Positions 32,010 to 43,504 of a DNA stretch of 64,000 nt are shown one piece after another (within the stretch, counting starts at the first letter, position 1; each line of letters opens with the position of its first letter). A program made the translations under genes and the position numbers. A model generated the notes under the pieces. The model ran no database searches. It was not told the DNA's origin and saw only the letters and a list, made by a program, of their open reading frames with translations. The stretch covers positions 9,238,094 to 9,302,093 of the forward strand of contig ML677374.1 in assembly GCA_007922305.1 (NCBI GenBank). The letters are read 5' to 3'. Source of the DNA: Dermatemys mawii (Eukaryota > Chordata > Testudines > Dermatemydidae).

Positions 32010-32500
32010 TTCCTTCAGTGGATAGAACGATAGCCTTGGAGTGCAGAGACCTGGAACAATTCCTTGCTCCCCTACAGACTTTCTGTGTGACCTTAGCCAA
32101 GAGACTGGGTACTGGTCTACTCTACAGAATTAGGTTGACTTAACTACATTGCTCAGGGCTATGAAAAATTTCATGTACTGTGCAATGTAATTAAGCCGAC
32201 TTAAGCCCTGGTATAGATACCATTAGGTCAGTGGAGAAATTCTTCTAGCAGCCTAGTTACTGCTCTTCGGAGAAGTGGATTTACTATAGTCATGGAAGCA
32301 CCCCTTCAACTGCTGTAGTAAATGCCACTGCAGCATTTCTAGTATAGAGGTACCCTGAGTCTCTCTGTCTCTCACTTCCCCATCTGTAAGATTCAGATCA
32401 GAGACTTCCCTACTTCAAAGAAGTTGTGAGGGTAAATGATGATTATGACATGCTCTGATCCAATGATAATGGGAGTCATATAAATATCCCATAGATATCT
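32010..32500 (+). mobile_element. MIR/CORE-SINE, plus strand, split by a MITE
   Basis: The head and first core half (32010-32106) include GTGGATAGAACGATAGCCTT and TGTGTGACCTTAGCCAAGAG. The rest (32356-32500) continues GTCTCTCACTTCCCCATCTG and AAGTTGTGAGGGTAAATGAT. The two parts join exactly in MIR order. Confidence 0.85.
32107..32355. mobile_element. 249-bp GGGTAC..GTACCC MITE nested in MIR
   Basis: It starts GGGTACTGGTCTACTCTACA and ends TAGTATAGAGGTACCC. The left part contains an inner palindrome: TTAGGTTGACTTAACTACAT and GTAATTAAGCCGACTTAAGC. It resembles a turtle MITE whose left part is AGGTCGACTTAACTACG. No coding frame. Confidence 0.8.
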
Positions 32501-32504
32501 AGAC

Positions 32505-33245
32505 TGGCATATAGATTCCAAGACAGTGGTTTGCAAGTGTCATTAATCAAGCTGACAGAATCATTTTTAAAAGTTTTAATGTTTGGCTGAAGTAAATTTG
32601 AGAATAGACAATAAAAACACACTTAAAACAATTTCAGTAGGTTTCTATTCTCTGTGTACCCTGTATTTCACCAACAGGCAATATCATCATAGGCAAAGAA
32701 TACAGTGACCTATTTGCATGCTGGGTACAAGTAAACAAAGATAAATCCCTTACAGGGTAAGATTAGACAATAGTTTAAGTGAATATGGCTATTAATAATG
32801 AACCCGAGTCCAGAAGATAACCATCAATCATACTTATCACCTCACACTCGTGTTCCCAACAAGATGAATCTAACAGACTGTCCTCCATAATGGGGAAAGG
32901 AAATGAAATGGTTGCTTCTTATTATCAAGGACTGATATACAATGATATTAACTTAATTCATTATGAGCAATTTTAACGTTGTCAAATACCCAAGTGTATA
33001 AGACACATTCACTTATAAACATGCTTTTTAGACTAAAGAAAATGCATTTTTTCCCAGTGTCTTTGACTGGAGGTGCTAATAGGCAAAGTTTTGGAAGCAA
33101 TGTGGTGGAAGTATGCTGTGGGTCTGGTTGGCGTTTAAAGTGACAACAGTGGGTATGGTTAGGATAATTCTTTATATATCTTTCCTTCTATCTTAGGGCT
33201 TTCTATACTACCCTTCATCAAAAGATCAGTGGATCTTGGGAATCT
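32505..33245. other. Unique-looking non-coding DNA
   Basis: AT-rich, no recognised gene or repeat. Confidence 0.45.
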
Positions 33246-33249
33246 CTGA

Positions 33250-33335
33250 GCAAGTACATTTCATGTCCAAAGTACATGGATACTTGGCTATATGGACCAT
33301 TAGTCTGGCCAGGTATGGCCATTCTTAAGTCCTTA
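33250..33335 (+). mobile_element. CR1 LINE 3' tail, plus strand
   Basis: GGCTATATGGACCATTAGTC, TGGCCAGGTATGGCCATTCT and TAAGT form the sense tail of the CR1 subtype whose complement starts the element at 1643. Confidence 0.75.
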
Positions 33336-33471
33336 TTCATTCTGATCTTTCATGATGAGGGCTTAGGCCAAAAGGAAGCATGTTCAGTTACTTGCAGCTG
33401 CTGAGTTCCAGCCTAGCAGAAGTGACAGATACATATAACAGGCAGGGCATCATGCAAAGAAAAGTCTAAAT

Positions 33472-33615
33472 CAGCAGTGTCCAACAGAAATTCAATGCTA
33501 GCCACACTTGTGGTTTTGAATTTTTCTTATTAGCCACATTATAAAAAAGCCACATGCGTTAGCCACAATTCAGTAGCCTATTAGCCACATGTGGCGAACG
33601 TATTGGACACCACTG
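33472..33615. mobile_element. 144-bp hAT-type MITE
   Basis: It begins CAGCAGTGTCCAACAGAAAT and ends ATTGGACACCACTG; the termini CAG(C/T)(A/G)GTGTCCAA are inverted repeats. The interior repeats TAGCCACA four times and includes the palindrome GCCACATGTGGC. An 8-bp duplication is expected for hAT but is not clear at the flanks. Confidence 0.8.
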
Positions 33616-33724
33616 GAAATGTTTTTCAAAAAGGTTATAGTTAGGTAAGCATACAGAGGTTGGGAGTCAGCTTGCTTACCCTGGCTCAGATCATATTTCT
33701 TTTACAACCAGAGAGAAAATATAG

Positions 33725-33835
33725 GGACTGATTTTCAAAACTACAAAAGAGAATTAGGCATTTAATTCCCATTGGAAGTCAATGGGTATTGGGAACTTAA
33801 ATCCTCTTTGTGCCTTTGGAAATCTCCCCCATAAT
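33725..33835. mobile_element. Palindromic MITE (TTAGGCATTTAATTCCCATTGG)
   Basis: GATTTTCAAAACTACAAAAG and TTCCCATTGGAAGTCAATGG, then TTTGTGCCTTTGGAAATCTC, form inverted arms around the core. Confidence 0.7.
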
Positions 33836-34074
33836 GTGCCAAATGCATGTGTTAATCTGTGCGCTTTATGTCAGTTTGGCGATCTGACATGCTCAGACCC
33901 TGGAACCGTTACTGAGCACAAACCTTCAGCTAAGTTTTGGAATTTTCATCGTTTCCAACTAAAGTTGCCAGCGGACAGCTGAAAATTGCATGTTTCAAAG
34001 TGCAGCTGCAAGGCTTCAGGATCCGACAGGTCACTAAAGACTGCCATGCTCTCATGGTCTTATGCAAAAGGTTA

Positions 34075-34235
34075 AGAATCACTTTATTGAAGTCAATGGG
34101 AGCTGTGAGTGTATCTATGTGGGGTCCTTCGGCTCTGAGAATGAGGCCTGCAAGTGAAATCCACATCCCTGTGAAGTCCTTGGCAAAGCTCCAATTGACT
34201 TCAATGGAGCCAAGAGGTGTCTCAAGTTGAGCATC
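34075..34235. mobile_element. Palindromic MITE, long spacer
   Basis: TTGAAGTCAATGGGAGCTGT on the left and AAGCTCCAATTGACTTCAAT then GGAGCC on the right are inverted arms separated by about 100 bp. Confidence 0.55.
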
Positions 34236-34261
34236 CAAAAAATTGCAGACTTTTTGAAAAC

Positions 34262-34425
34262 TTTGTAGTCTCCCTGTGCCCCAGGTTCCCATCTGTATAA
34301 TGGGTACATGAATATTTACCTATCTTACAGTGCTGTTGTGAGAAGAAATGCATGGATGTTTGTGAGGCACTCAAACAGAAAGATAAGGGGTGCTATAGAA
34401 AGCCTAGAAATGAATAAATGCATTA
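34262..34425 (+). mobile_element. MIR/CORE-SINE fragment, plus strand
   Basis: GTCTCCCTGTGCCCCAGGTT, CCCATCTGTATAATGGGTAC and ACAGTGCTGTTGTGAGAAGA show the MIR core and right part. Confidence 0.85.
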
Positions 34426-34429
34426 ATTA

Positions 34430-35555
34430 AAATGTGAGGGAGTAAGGGCGCTTCTGGGTCACAATGCAGATACTTGATTTGCTGCTGCTTGTGGATTTCT
34501 TACTGTTAGGTTTGCAGTATTTATTATTTCTACTCCATTTAAAGGCAGTGGTATTTTGTTACTCTTTTAAAACAGGAATGTATCATTTCGCACATGTAAA
34601 TGGTCCCTTTTGTTTCTGATCTCTTAAAACTGATCATCCAAACACAGAAAAGAGAAGTGGAAAAAACAGCTTCCAATTATTTCTGCAGTAGTCCGTGTTT
34701 GTTCTTCCACCCAGTATAAATTATTTGTAGATTGATGTATTCAGATTTTGTCCACAAGCACAGGGGGGCGGGGGAAAAAGCAACCTCATTAATCTGAGAT
34801 CAGATAAACACACACGCTGAGTCTGGGATATGTAATCCGATGTACTGATGAGATGATTGTGGATTTACAAATTTATCAAGGGTTCCCAGGTTTATACAGA
34901 GATGAAAAGCTGATTAGGAAGATCTGAGGGGGAATCCAGAGATTCCCACACAATATAAATGGCTGTATGGCCTCCTGAAACATGCCTCACCCTGGGATGC
35001 AAGAACAGGGGAATGGAGGAATGCAGAGACTGGAGGAGAACTACTGAATAGTGTCCCAGTAGATGATGTGCTAGGTCTCCTGCCTCGATGATGGAGGGAA
35101 ATTGCTACTCAGCACCTCACACAAAGACATTTTCAGAAGATCATGCACTGAAGTCCTGAATGGGGCCTGGCAACAGTGTGTGTCCCTCAAAGAGCGTGTG
35201 TGTGAGAGAGAAAGTGATTTACTCAGCCGGTAAAAAGCTTCAGTTTGGGTTAGAAAGAAGGGGGAGGAGAGGACAAAAATTCTTCATTTGTCCAAAGCAG
35301 CTCCTCTATTTCCAGTGGCTATAAAATATCTAAATAGTCTCTTGCACAAGGAACAATAACAAAGCCTGTACATTTCAGTTTGGGTTTCAGGACATTTTAT
35401 AGGTATGGTTATGCCTGCACATTTAACAATTACCAATTCATCTATTCATCCATAAGCATATCAGAAGCCCAGCAAAAATCCCCTTACCACCTGCTCCTCC
35501 AATGAGAGAGCAGCGGGATAAACTTTGGGAGGCAAGAAAGGATAGATGGACAAGG
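34430..35555. other. Unique-looking non-coding DNA
   Basis: No gene or repeat recognised. Confidence 0.45.
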
Positions 35556-35559
35556 TACT

Positions 35560-35612
35560 GGGGGTTTGATCCTACTCCCATTGACTTCTATGATGCAGGA
35601 TCAGCACCTAAA
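35560..35612. mobile_element. Palindromic MITE, short
   Basis: TGATCCTACTCCCATTGACT and TCTATGATGCAGGATCAGCA form a small inverted unit of the 'GATCCTGCTCC' subtype. Confidence 0.6.
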
Positions 35613-35870
35613 CTGGCATTTGGAAGACCTGGGTTCAACTCCTAATTCTATCACAGACATTGTGTGTGACCTTGGGCAAGTCGTCTAATTTCTCTGCATG
35701 CAGTTCCCCATCTGTAACAGGGAGATGCAGTAACACTCCCTGAATTCTCACCCTGTGTCTTTGTCTATTTCGACTGTAAACTGTTCACGGCAAGACTATA
35801 TAACATGTATGAACCGAGCACAATGAAGCCCCGATCTTGATTGGGTTCCTTTGACTCTACTACACAACAA
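35613..35870 (+). mobile_element. MIR/CORE-SINE with full tail, plus strand
   Basis: GGAAGACCTGGGTTCAACTC (tRNA-like B-box region), GTGACCTTGGGCAAGTCGTC, TTCCCCATCTGTAACAGGGA, then GACTGTAAACTGTTCACGGC and CAATGAAGCCCCGATCTTGA. One of the most complete SINEs in the window. Confidence 0.9.
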
Positions 35871-35874
35871 ACAA

Positions 35875-36430
35875 ATAAAGGGAAAACTATGGGGTCAGTT
35901 CTGGAACTCTTTGCTCACCTGGGAGTTGGCTTTCAGAGCGAACTACTTCTCCCCTGAAGTTCTCTCGTTTTGCAAATCTAGCTGATGGACGCATCTTTCA
36001 TGGTAAGCATCATTTCAACCTTAGCAAGTAAAATAAATTGCAAAAATATTCTGCAAAAATTGTTTTTGACATTGAGATTGACTGTGAAATATGACGGCAC
36101 TACAAACTCATGTACAGTAATGTTGTCTGCTTGATAGATCAAGTAGGTTGTGTGACATCGGGTGACAAATGATCTCTCTTTTCTTGCTGAAGATTAATTT
36201 TCTAGGTCATTCAACTGCATTTAAATGGAGAGGAGGGAGAATTCAAGGAAAAATCACTGGAATAATTTCCTGCGGGATGGTCCCCCTGTTTTGAAGGTGG
36301 AGCTTGCCATACCAACTTTAAGTGGCTATTCAGTTAAAGTGAGCTATTATCATTTTAAAAAAATATAGTGATAATCAGGATGGCCCATTTCAAACAGTTG
36401 ACAAGAAGGTGTGAGTAACAATAAATAGTA
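35875..36430. other. Unique-looking non-coding DNA
   Basis: No gene or repeat recognised. Confidence 0.45.
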
Positions 36431-36433
36431 AAC

Positions 36434-36588
36434 TACAAATAGTAAGAAGTGACAGAGAGTCCTGTGCCACCTTAAAGACTAACTAAAATTTTAGTTAGTC
36501 TTTAGTTAGTCTTTAAGGTGCCACAGGACTCTTTGTCACTTCTGCAATTCCAGACTAACACAGCTACCCCTCTGATTACAAATAGTAA
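36434..36588. mobile_element. Inverted twin insertion with 12-bp target duplication
   Basis: TACAAATAGTAA occurs at 36434-36445 and again at 36577-36588. Between them, GACAGAGAGTCCTGTGCCAC and CTTAAAGACTAACTAAA (left) are the reverse complement of TTTAGTTAGTCTTTAAGGTG and CCACAGGACTCTTTGTCACT (right). The right side continues TCCAGACTAACACAGCTACC and CCTCTGA, the 3' end of a repeat common in turtles. TAGTTAGTCTT is itself doubled on the right. The target duplication length suits LINE-type integration. Confidence 0.85.
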
Positions 36589-36589
36589 A

Positions 36590-38018
36590 GTGACAGAAGG
36601 GCTAAAGAAAAAACATAGATCGACAAATCCAATTGCATAAACCAGCTTGATTCAGAATGATTTGCCTTCTATTATCTCTCCATGTTATTTTATTTGTTCT
36701 CATTACCTAGGCTAATGCACTTGTTTATTTTTAGAACTATGGAATTTAACACAATTAAATCTCTCAGGAAAAAAAATATCACAGCATTTCCGCTTCTGAG
36801 CAGTAGTAAGCTGGTTATAATGACAACGTGGCTTATCTGCAGCCAGGAGGGCGGGAAGGAAGAGTGGTAGGTTAATAAAAAAACCAATTGGTTTGGCTAA
36901 GCTAAGATTCACTTTTGTCATTTCATATTGTGCTGTTCCTAGACTTGCTGTGGAAGCATTATGATGAAAACCCAAGTAATACACCCCTTCCCTTTTATAC
37001 AGTATATATGCTGGGTTAATCTACAACATTAATCAGAAAACAATTCAGCCTCTCACAGTTTGATATAAAGAACTAAGGGCTATTTAATATAACGCATGAA
37101 CTACACTGTGGCTGACAGGAGTTTCTGAAGCATTCCTTCTCTGGGAGGATTTCTGAAGGGCTTTTGGAGCATCTAATGTCTTAGCCAGCAGTGTGACATA
37201 ATGACATAGTGCACAGAAAAGAAACCCTAGGCAAGGAGAACAAAGTTATACAGATGAGCAAACTCGAGAAGCCTCAAACTGAAACTATTTTTTTAAAAAT
37301 GTGCCTGCACTCAGTGCATTGTGGTAAAGCTTTTGATCAGGTGTTGGACATTATTATTAACAGTGCAGTGACCTGCCTTTCCATACAAGGCCTCACAAGT
37401 GTAATTTTCAGGATACGTACATACAATAGCTCCTTACCCATTATCTGCGCACACAATGGTCTTCATAAGCATTGAGAAATGTGGCTCATGCTTTCAGCAG
37501 AGGCCTTACAGGGCCCCTTTTGGGGATCCCTGTAACCTAATGTGCTCCGGTGCCCTCTACCAGTAGGCATCAAGAATCACACCACCTCCCCCCATACATT
37601 TGGAAGCCATGCACCACGCCAATCTGTCTCTCCTTCACTGAATTAAGTTGCTTACTTCACAGACGTACTACACTGTAATAATCCCCTTTGGCTCTAGGCC
37701 TGTAAACTTAAAGGTCAATCAAAGCTAAAGGCACACGAGTTATGTAACATGCTATAATCAGTCTAGGCCCTCAGATATAAATCAGTGTGGTTAGGCTGTG
37801 TTATGTTCCCTCATTCCTGCAGCATCCAGCACTCAGAGACCAAAGTGCAAAAACTCCACCCTGTAGCCACAGAGCTCACTACCACTAAAAATCAGATTAT
37901 GCCTTTGAAGAGGGTAGGTCACTAACTGAAGTTGGCCCCATCACTGATTACCCCAAGGTGCAAAAATCCTCATTACTCACGGGACAGAAGACATAATTAC
38001 CCGAGATCTTGGGCTAAA
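36590..38018. other. Unique-looking non-coding DNA
   Basis: No gene recognised. Overlapping frames on both strands at 36682-36984 and one at 37209-37475 lack domains. Confidence 0.45.
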
Positions 38019-38021
38019 GCT

Positions 38022-38108
38022 GGCTCTCGATTACTTTGTATTAATCTAGAATAATTCTCCTGTCACTAGTGAAATTAGTCTGGTGTAAAGGAAAGGAGAA
38101 TTTAACCC
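38022..38108. mobile_element. Palindromic MITE, diverged
   Basis: AATAATTCTCCTGTCACTAG and TCTGGTGTAAAGGAAAGGAG, then AATTTAACCCC, resemble the 'ATTCTCCTCTCACTTACACC' subtype. Confidence 0.45.
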
Positions 38109-38109
38109 C

Positions 38110-39210
38110 TTATCAGTTCATTCCTCCTCCCATCAGCATTTTAGGGGATATTTTTATAAATTTTGGTGCAGTGAAAATTGTGTATTTTTCTTTTTGTGAA
38201 AATACAGTAAGAAATAACGCAAGAAGAATGACTCTTTCTTGCCGAAGTTTCCATATGAACATCTCCATGACAGCAAACTTTAATCCTGCTGTGCTGGTTC
38301 CCCCCACATCCTGTGTTAAAATGCAGGTTGATTCTGGTATTTAGCTACATAAGTTTAGGCACAGCTCTGTGAAAGTTGTTTTTTTGGGGGAGGGCGGGAA
38401 GGATTTTTTTTTCTGTATATAGATCACCTCACCCCAGAAACTGAGAGCGAAGTTACAGAATCCATTCAGAAAGATTAAGAGATTCAGATTAACCTTGTTT
38501 TCTGTCACCTGCACTTTTAAGGGTCTGAAACCCCATTTGAAACAAACTGTATGCAAATTTGGCATTGCTGGTTTCTTCACTAAGCTGTGCATTTCTATTC
38601 CCCATTAAAAAGAGCTAGGCTGCTTTTTAAGAATTCATGCTCACTCTCATCAGAGCTACACTCTCTAATTGAAGTTAGTCATAGGAGACTGGTCAAAGAA
38701 AAATGGTGTCAAAGACGGGTGCTGCATTGGAACTGTCAATTAATACAGGGTTAGTCCTATGATTATCTCTCAGGAAAATGTGTGTGAAGGCTTTTGAATG
38801 CAAATACAATCCACTGGTCCAATGCGCTACATGTTCCCCTCTAGCGCCTGATCCTCATAAGAGCAAAGGGAGGGGATCTATGAAGGGACTTCTGTGTGAA
38901 ATACTGAATATAGGGGGTGCATCTGTTGTAACCTGAGAGGCAAAGTAAGGCCTGGTGAAGGCCAGAGGAGATCGTCATGGTGGTTGACAGGCTGAATGTG
39001 TCAGGGAGTTGACACCCAGTTAAACAATGGAAGTGGGGGGTGGGGGGAAGAAGGTGATACCCCAACTTGGGCACACTGTGTACAATCACAGTCTATTAAT
39101 TTAAAATACACAGAAAACATCCTGTGAACTCAAGTAGCAGAAAATCCAACAAACAGCCCTGCAAATAATTATTTAAAATGGAACAAGTGATCTGAAATAA
39201 TAGATTTTCT
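38110..39210. other. Unique-looking non-coding DNA
   Basis: No gene or repeat recognised. Confidence 0.45.
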
Positions 39211-39214
39211 ACAG

Positions 39215-39395
39215 TCATAGATTTTTTGAGGCCAGAAGAGCTCACTAGACAATCTCCTCTGACCCGCTGGATAATACAGGATGTAGAATTTCATCCATTC
39301 ACGCCCGCACTGAGCCCAGTCACTTATGCTGACTAAAACAGGACGGCGTCCAGTTGTGACCTGAAGACTTCAAGAGATGGAGAAAATAACCATTT
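39215..39395 (-). mobile_element. CR1 LINE 3' end, minus strand
   Basis: CATAGATTTTTTGAGGCCAG, CAATCTCCTCTGACCCGCTG and GACTTCAAGAGATGGAGAAA match the complement of a CR1 3' end and parallel the copy at 7003. Confidence 0.85.
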
Positions 39396-39520
39396 AATGG
39401 AAAGTTGTCAGTTACCCACCAGCACAATAAATAAATATTGGAGGGAGATGACCTTTTCGGATTAGTTTACTTGCAGCACATACCCTTTTTAGTTGGTGTT
39501 TGTTCTCAAAGGAGCAGAGC

Positions 39521-39606
39521 AAGGCCCTCAGCCAGTATAAATTGACATAAGCTCCATTGATCTCTATGGGGCTATGCCATTTCACACCATCTGAGTATCT
39601 GACTCC
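39521..39606. mobile_element. Palindromic MITE
   Basis: GGCCCTCAGCCAGTATAAAT, core CTCCATTGATCTCTATGGGG, then CCATTTCACACCATCTGAGT. Clear inverted arms. Confidence 0.7.
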
Positions 39607-39609
39607 TAA

Positions 39610-40385
39610 TTCCACACACACACCCCCCACCAAATCATGCTGTATGGTTGCTTATTCACATCGGTACTCACTCCTTAATCACGCTGGCTAATTTATATGG
39701 GATGATTCACTTTAGTAAATAAGGATTGCAGAGCCAGCCTCTTTTTCAAGCCACTCACTAATACCCAAAGCTATACGTATTTTCCCTGTAATACTCAATT
39801 CTGAATGCCAGGCCCCTAAAAGTTTTGATTCTGGTGAGATAACATGTATCAAGTTTTCCTCTCCAATAGTCTTCCAAACACTTACTGAAACACAAGAAAC
39901 TAAATTCAGCTCTATCTTAAATCTGCTGAAGTCAATAGATATAGAATAGAAATTAGTTTGGCTCTTCTTCATCTGGTTTTTAATCTCTTGTGTTTATTTT
40001 CTTCTTACTGCTCATGAGTATCATGTTCTTGTTTTATAAGAACAGAATCTCATAGAGCCCGTGCAAGGCTTTCGGTTCATCAGTTTTTAATTAAATTTGA
40101 ATTGAAGATTCATTTTCCTCCAGGCTAATTTTCAAGTGAAACAAAATCCCCTTAAGTGCCTTTTCTTCTTTACCATAAACTAGTAATGCTGAGGTCAAAA
40201 TCCCTTTGAAACCAAACTTCTTCAGTCCCACCATAATACAGATTATTGCTCAGTAAAAACTAAGCTACAATAGTTTTTACAAGAACATATTAAATGATAT
40301 GTATATTTTTCATTGCAAAAAGCCTGGCCTTTACTGTGCACCATTCTGGTCATATATAGCACTATAAGCTGGAAAGATATCTTTT
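39610..40385. other. Unique-looking non-coding DNA
   Basis: No gene or repeat recognised. Confidence 0.45.
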
Positions 40386-40386
40386 G

Positions 40387-40469
40387 GATCAGATTCTCAG
40401 CTTGCCCAAAAACCAGCATCACGCCGCCATTGAAGTCTATGAAGATTTATACTAGTTGAGGGTCCAGCC
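40387..40469. mobile_element. Palindromic MITE
   Basis: GGATCAGATTCTCAGCTTGC, core CGCCATTGAAGTCTATGAAG, then TATACTAGTTGAGGGTCCAG and CC. Confidence 0.6.
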
Positions 40470-40596
40470 ATATGCATAATGTTAAATTTCCACTGGATGG
40501 CAGAGGGGCTGAAAAGGGCAAGGGATGAAAAGAAACATTCCATTGGCCTTCTCCCTATTGTCTTGGTCTTCCCCTCACACCTTTCCAACCCCATGC

Positions 40597-40672
40597 GGTC
40601 TCTGACCCAAAGTCCAGTAAAGTCAATGGGCAGGCTCCCACTGACTTCAATGGGCTTTGGATCAGGCTCATG
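40597..40672. mobile_element. Palindromic MITE, well preserved
   Basis: CTGACCCAAAGTCCAGTAAA and GTCAATGGGCAGG on the left, TCCCACTGACTTCAATGGGC and TTTGGATCAGGCTC on the right. The arms pair over most of their length. This is the clearest example of the GGGCCTGATCCAAAG subtype here. Confidence 0.8.
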
Positions 40673-40821
40673 GAGTCACAGCACTACAATTGACCAGGCA
40701 GCTGATTGTCAGTCATGAGGTGAAATTTTGACACTATACTTCACTTGCAAACATCTGAGAAAAATGATGGATCATTTCCTCAAGCTCTTTTAACCCATTC
40801 AGACCCACATGACTTTGCTGC

Positions 40822-40841
40822 TGCTCTCTCTCTCTCTCTCT
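40822..40841 (+). repeat. (CT)n microsatellite
   Basis: Nine or so CT units in GCTCTCTCTCTCTCTCTCTC. Confidence 0.9.
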
Positions 40842-40879
40842 GATGTGCCTATTCTGTAGTTAAACTGAAGACTTTCTGT

Positions 40880-41025
40880 TCCCAGCTCTGATCTTGGGCA
40901 AAGCACTGCACTCTGTGCCTCAGTTTCCCCACACATAAAATGGGGATAATAATCCTTAACACACTTTGTAAAGCACTTTGAGGTCTATGGCTAAAATGTG
41001 CCTCAGGAGACCTAAGCATGATCAT
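40880..41025 (+). mobile_element. MIR/CORE-SINE fragment, plus strand
   Basis: TCTGATCTTGGGCAAAGCAC, GTGCCTCAGTTTCCCCACAC, AAAATGGGGATAATAATCCT and TTTGTAAAGCACTTTGAGGT are textbook MIR. Confidence 0.9.
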
Positions 41026-41029
41026 CATC

Positions 41030-41655
41030 ATATTTTAAAACTAATAAGCATGTAGTCAACATTTCTCTCTCCATTTGCAACCTCTTTTATAGGTGCCACT
41101 CTTTCTCCTGCACTCCAATAACCCCAAATTCTTTACCTTCAATGAATTCAATCGCAAAGCCTGCCATGAATGAAACATGTGTCTACACATCAGTGTTTGA
41201 AAAGATCAATCCACAGACGTTTTTAATATTTCCAGCTACTACATCTAAAACAAGAAAAGTCTTCATGGAAAAAAAAAGAAAAGAAAAGCCACATACAAAG
41301 AATCAGGCCAAACCCATATAATTACTCTTAACTTAAGTGGTTCTTGCCTCCTGCAATACCAGCACACATTTATAATTAGCTAATAAACTACAAATGAATA
41401 ATTACCTAACACAAAGGGAGACGGGAAGGAGGATTTAAAATGTTACTTAGACAATTCAGCATGTTCTGGAACGGGAAAGCTAAAATCACTACAACTGGAA
41501 ATTTACTTTGGTTTCCAAGGGTGCAATTTACACCTTTTACACAAGATGTAGGTCCCACATAAGCCCCACATAAGCCATGTTTTGAGTGGGACTTAAATGG
41601 AAGGGCAGAAGTCTGGTGCTGGGCCTAGTTATAACCCCAAATACATAGCCCAGAA
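41030..41655. other. Unique-looking non-coding DNA
   Basis: No gene or repeat recognised. Confidence 0.45.
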
Positions 41656-41661
41656 ATATAT

Positions 41662-41737
41662 GGGGTAAAATTCGGGCCCCCTCTTAAGTCAGTGGGAGTT
41701 TTAACAATGAATTTTAATGGAGCCAAGACTTCACCCA
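41662..41737. mobile_element. Palindromic MITE (GGTAAAATTCGGGCCCC type)
   Basis: GGGTAAAATTCGGGCCCCCT and AGTCAGTGGGAGTTTTAACA on the left, TTTTAATGGAGCCAAGACTT and CACCC on the right, are inverted arms. Confidence 0.65.
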
Positions 41738-41739
41738 GG

Positions 41740-43280
41740 ATGTGCTAGTGTATAGTATGAAGACACGGCCTGAAGAGGTATTGTGTATTAAAAAAAGGAA
41801 GCAACTCTCTAATCTCATTGGAATGAGCTGCCACAATAGGGAGAAGAAATGGTATTACTTAATGTGTTGTCAATGTTGCCATAGGATAAGTGTTTTCTTT
41901 GCAATGTAAAAACCACAGTATAACCAATTTAAGACATATTGGGTGACAAAATATGATGCATATAATCCACAGGGATAATGTAATACTAGAATATGTGAAG
42001 GTGTAGTTGACAGTAAGCTGATCATGAATTTTCGGCCAGAAGAACGTGGCTGCAAGTGCCTGGTGATGAAACGTCTTCCCTGGACACTGGGAAAACACTG
42101 CAATGCAGCTACAACACCTGCTCTGGCAGGGTACACAGAGCTCTTTAGCTGGTGCAGACCAAGAGGTGATGAGCACATGTGGGAAATGACTGCCTCTCCT
42201 GCTGCTAGTGCCACAGGGAAGTTAAAAAAACTGAGGGCAGTATTACTGTTCCAGGAGTGTTCCTCTGTGCTTCAGGGCTCTCTAGAAGGGAGGTTCTGAG
42301 TTAAATACAGACGGGGGAAGCCCCTCTGCTCCACTGAAGCCATGAGGCCACCAAGCCAGGAAGAGCAGCAGGGCCTACTGAGGAATGGGGCCTCCCTACA
42401 GATCTTTATCTCTGGAAGATTTCCTACATACACGAGTTCGGGGAGCAGAACCATGCAGTAGGGGAGGAAAACCCTGCCCCAGAATAATTGTTGAGGAAAC
42501 TCAGAGTTATTCCGCCTGAAGGGGAAAATCTAGGTGGTTTTTATTCATGATATCTCACTAGCCACCTGCCCCCCTAACACACAATGTAAGGTATATAGTA
42601 TAAAGATACATTCAGATCCTACAAAACAACCCTAACTCCCCCTACAACTCTTCTGCTCATAGGAGGGATTTAATAAAACCCCTCCGACTACTTACCTGAT
42701 TGCACCTGAAGAGAAATAGGGAATAAGGAGACTAGATATTTTATATATTCTCTACTTACTGTCAAAGGAATAGTGTCTCAAACGGAGCACCACTCGGAGA
42801 AAATAGGATAACAATGAAAGAGGAGCCCGCCAACAATCATCCTGAGAAGCTAAATCGAAATTCCACTCCACGCTGAAGGAGGGGGTGTCAAGCCTTGATA
42901 TTGCATTCTGGGGGGTCAGTGATTATGGTCAGGACCAGTTGTACAAGCAGCACCCACAATGTTCGTGAAGAAAGAGATGGAGAAAAGAGCACTGGGATGA
43001 ATCTACTACTCTACTTTGAGGACTGCCATGTCAGCCTGGGATTCATGCTTGGAAGCAGCAGTGGCTTTATTACATGGCAAGATCTTGATCCTGGAATTGG
43101 CTGTGAATAAGTGCATGAGCCCACAGAGAGCCCTGCTGATTAAAATGGGACCCCAGTCAGGCATGGAAGTCATTTTCAGGATCAGGGCCCTCATTTGGTG
43201 AAGGAACACCAGCTTGCTCTAGCTCGGTGCACAGCAAGGCTGCCTGGCGCTTTATAAAGATTGCAATTATTTGCTTCTCT
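41740..43280. other. Unique-looking non-coding DNA
   Basis: No gene recognised. Open frames at 41859-42299 and 42895-43209 overlap each other on both strands and show no domains. Confidence 0.45.
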
Positions 43281-43287
43281 TCACCGA

Positions 43288-43493
43288 TGCTCATGTTGCC
43301 TAGTGGATACAACACTGGACTGGGACTCAGGGAACCTTCATTCAATTCCTAGATCTACCACTGAGTGACTTTGGGCAAGTCAGGTCATCACCCTGTGCCT
43401 CATTTTCCCCATCAGTAAAATGGGGGTAATGATACTTTTGTAAAGCACTTTTAGATCTGTAGATAAAAAGTGCAAGAAACATGCAGATATTAT
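43288..43493 (+). mobile_element. MIR/CORE-SINE, plus strand, with tRNA-like head
   Basis: GCCTAGTGGATACAACACTG and CATTCAATTCCTAGATCTAC correspond to the polymerase III A and B box regions of the tRNA-derived head. Then come GAGTGACTTTGGGCAAGTCA and CCATCAGTAAAATGGGGGTA. Nearly full length, diverged. Confidence 0.9.
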
Positions 43494-43504
43494 TAACTCT
43501 ATAT

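Noticed and set aside
33472..33615. Perfect hAT 8-bp target duplication
   Set aside because: Flanks GTCTAAAT and GAAATGTT do not match well enough, so the element is called from its inverted termini only.
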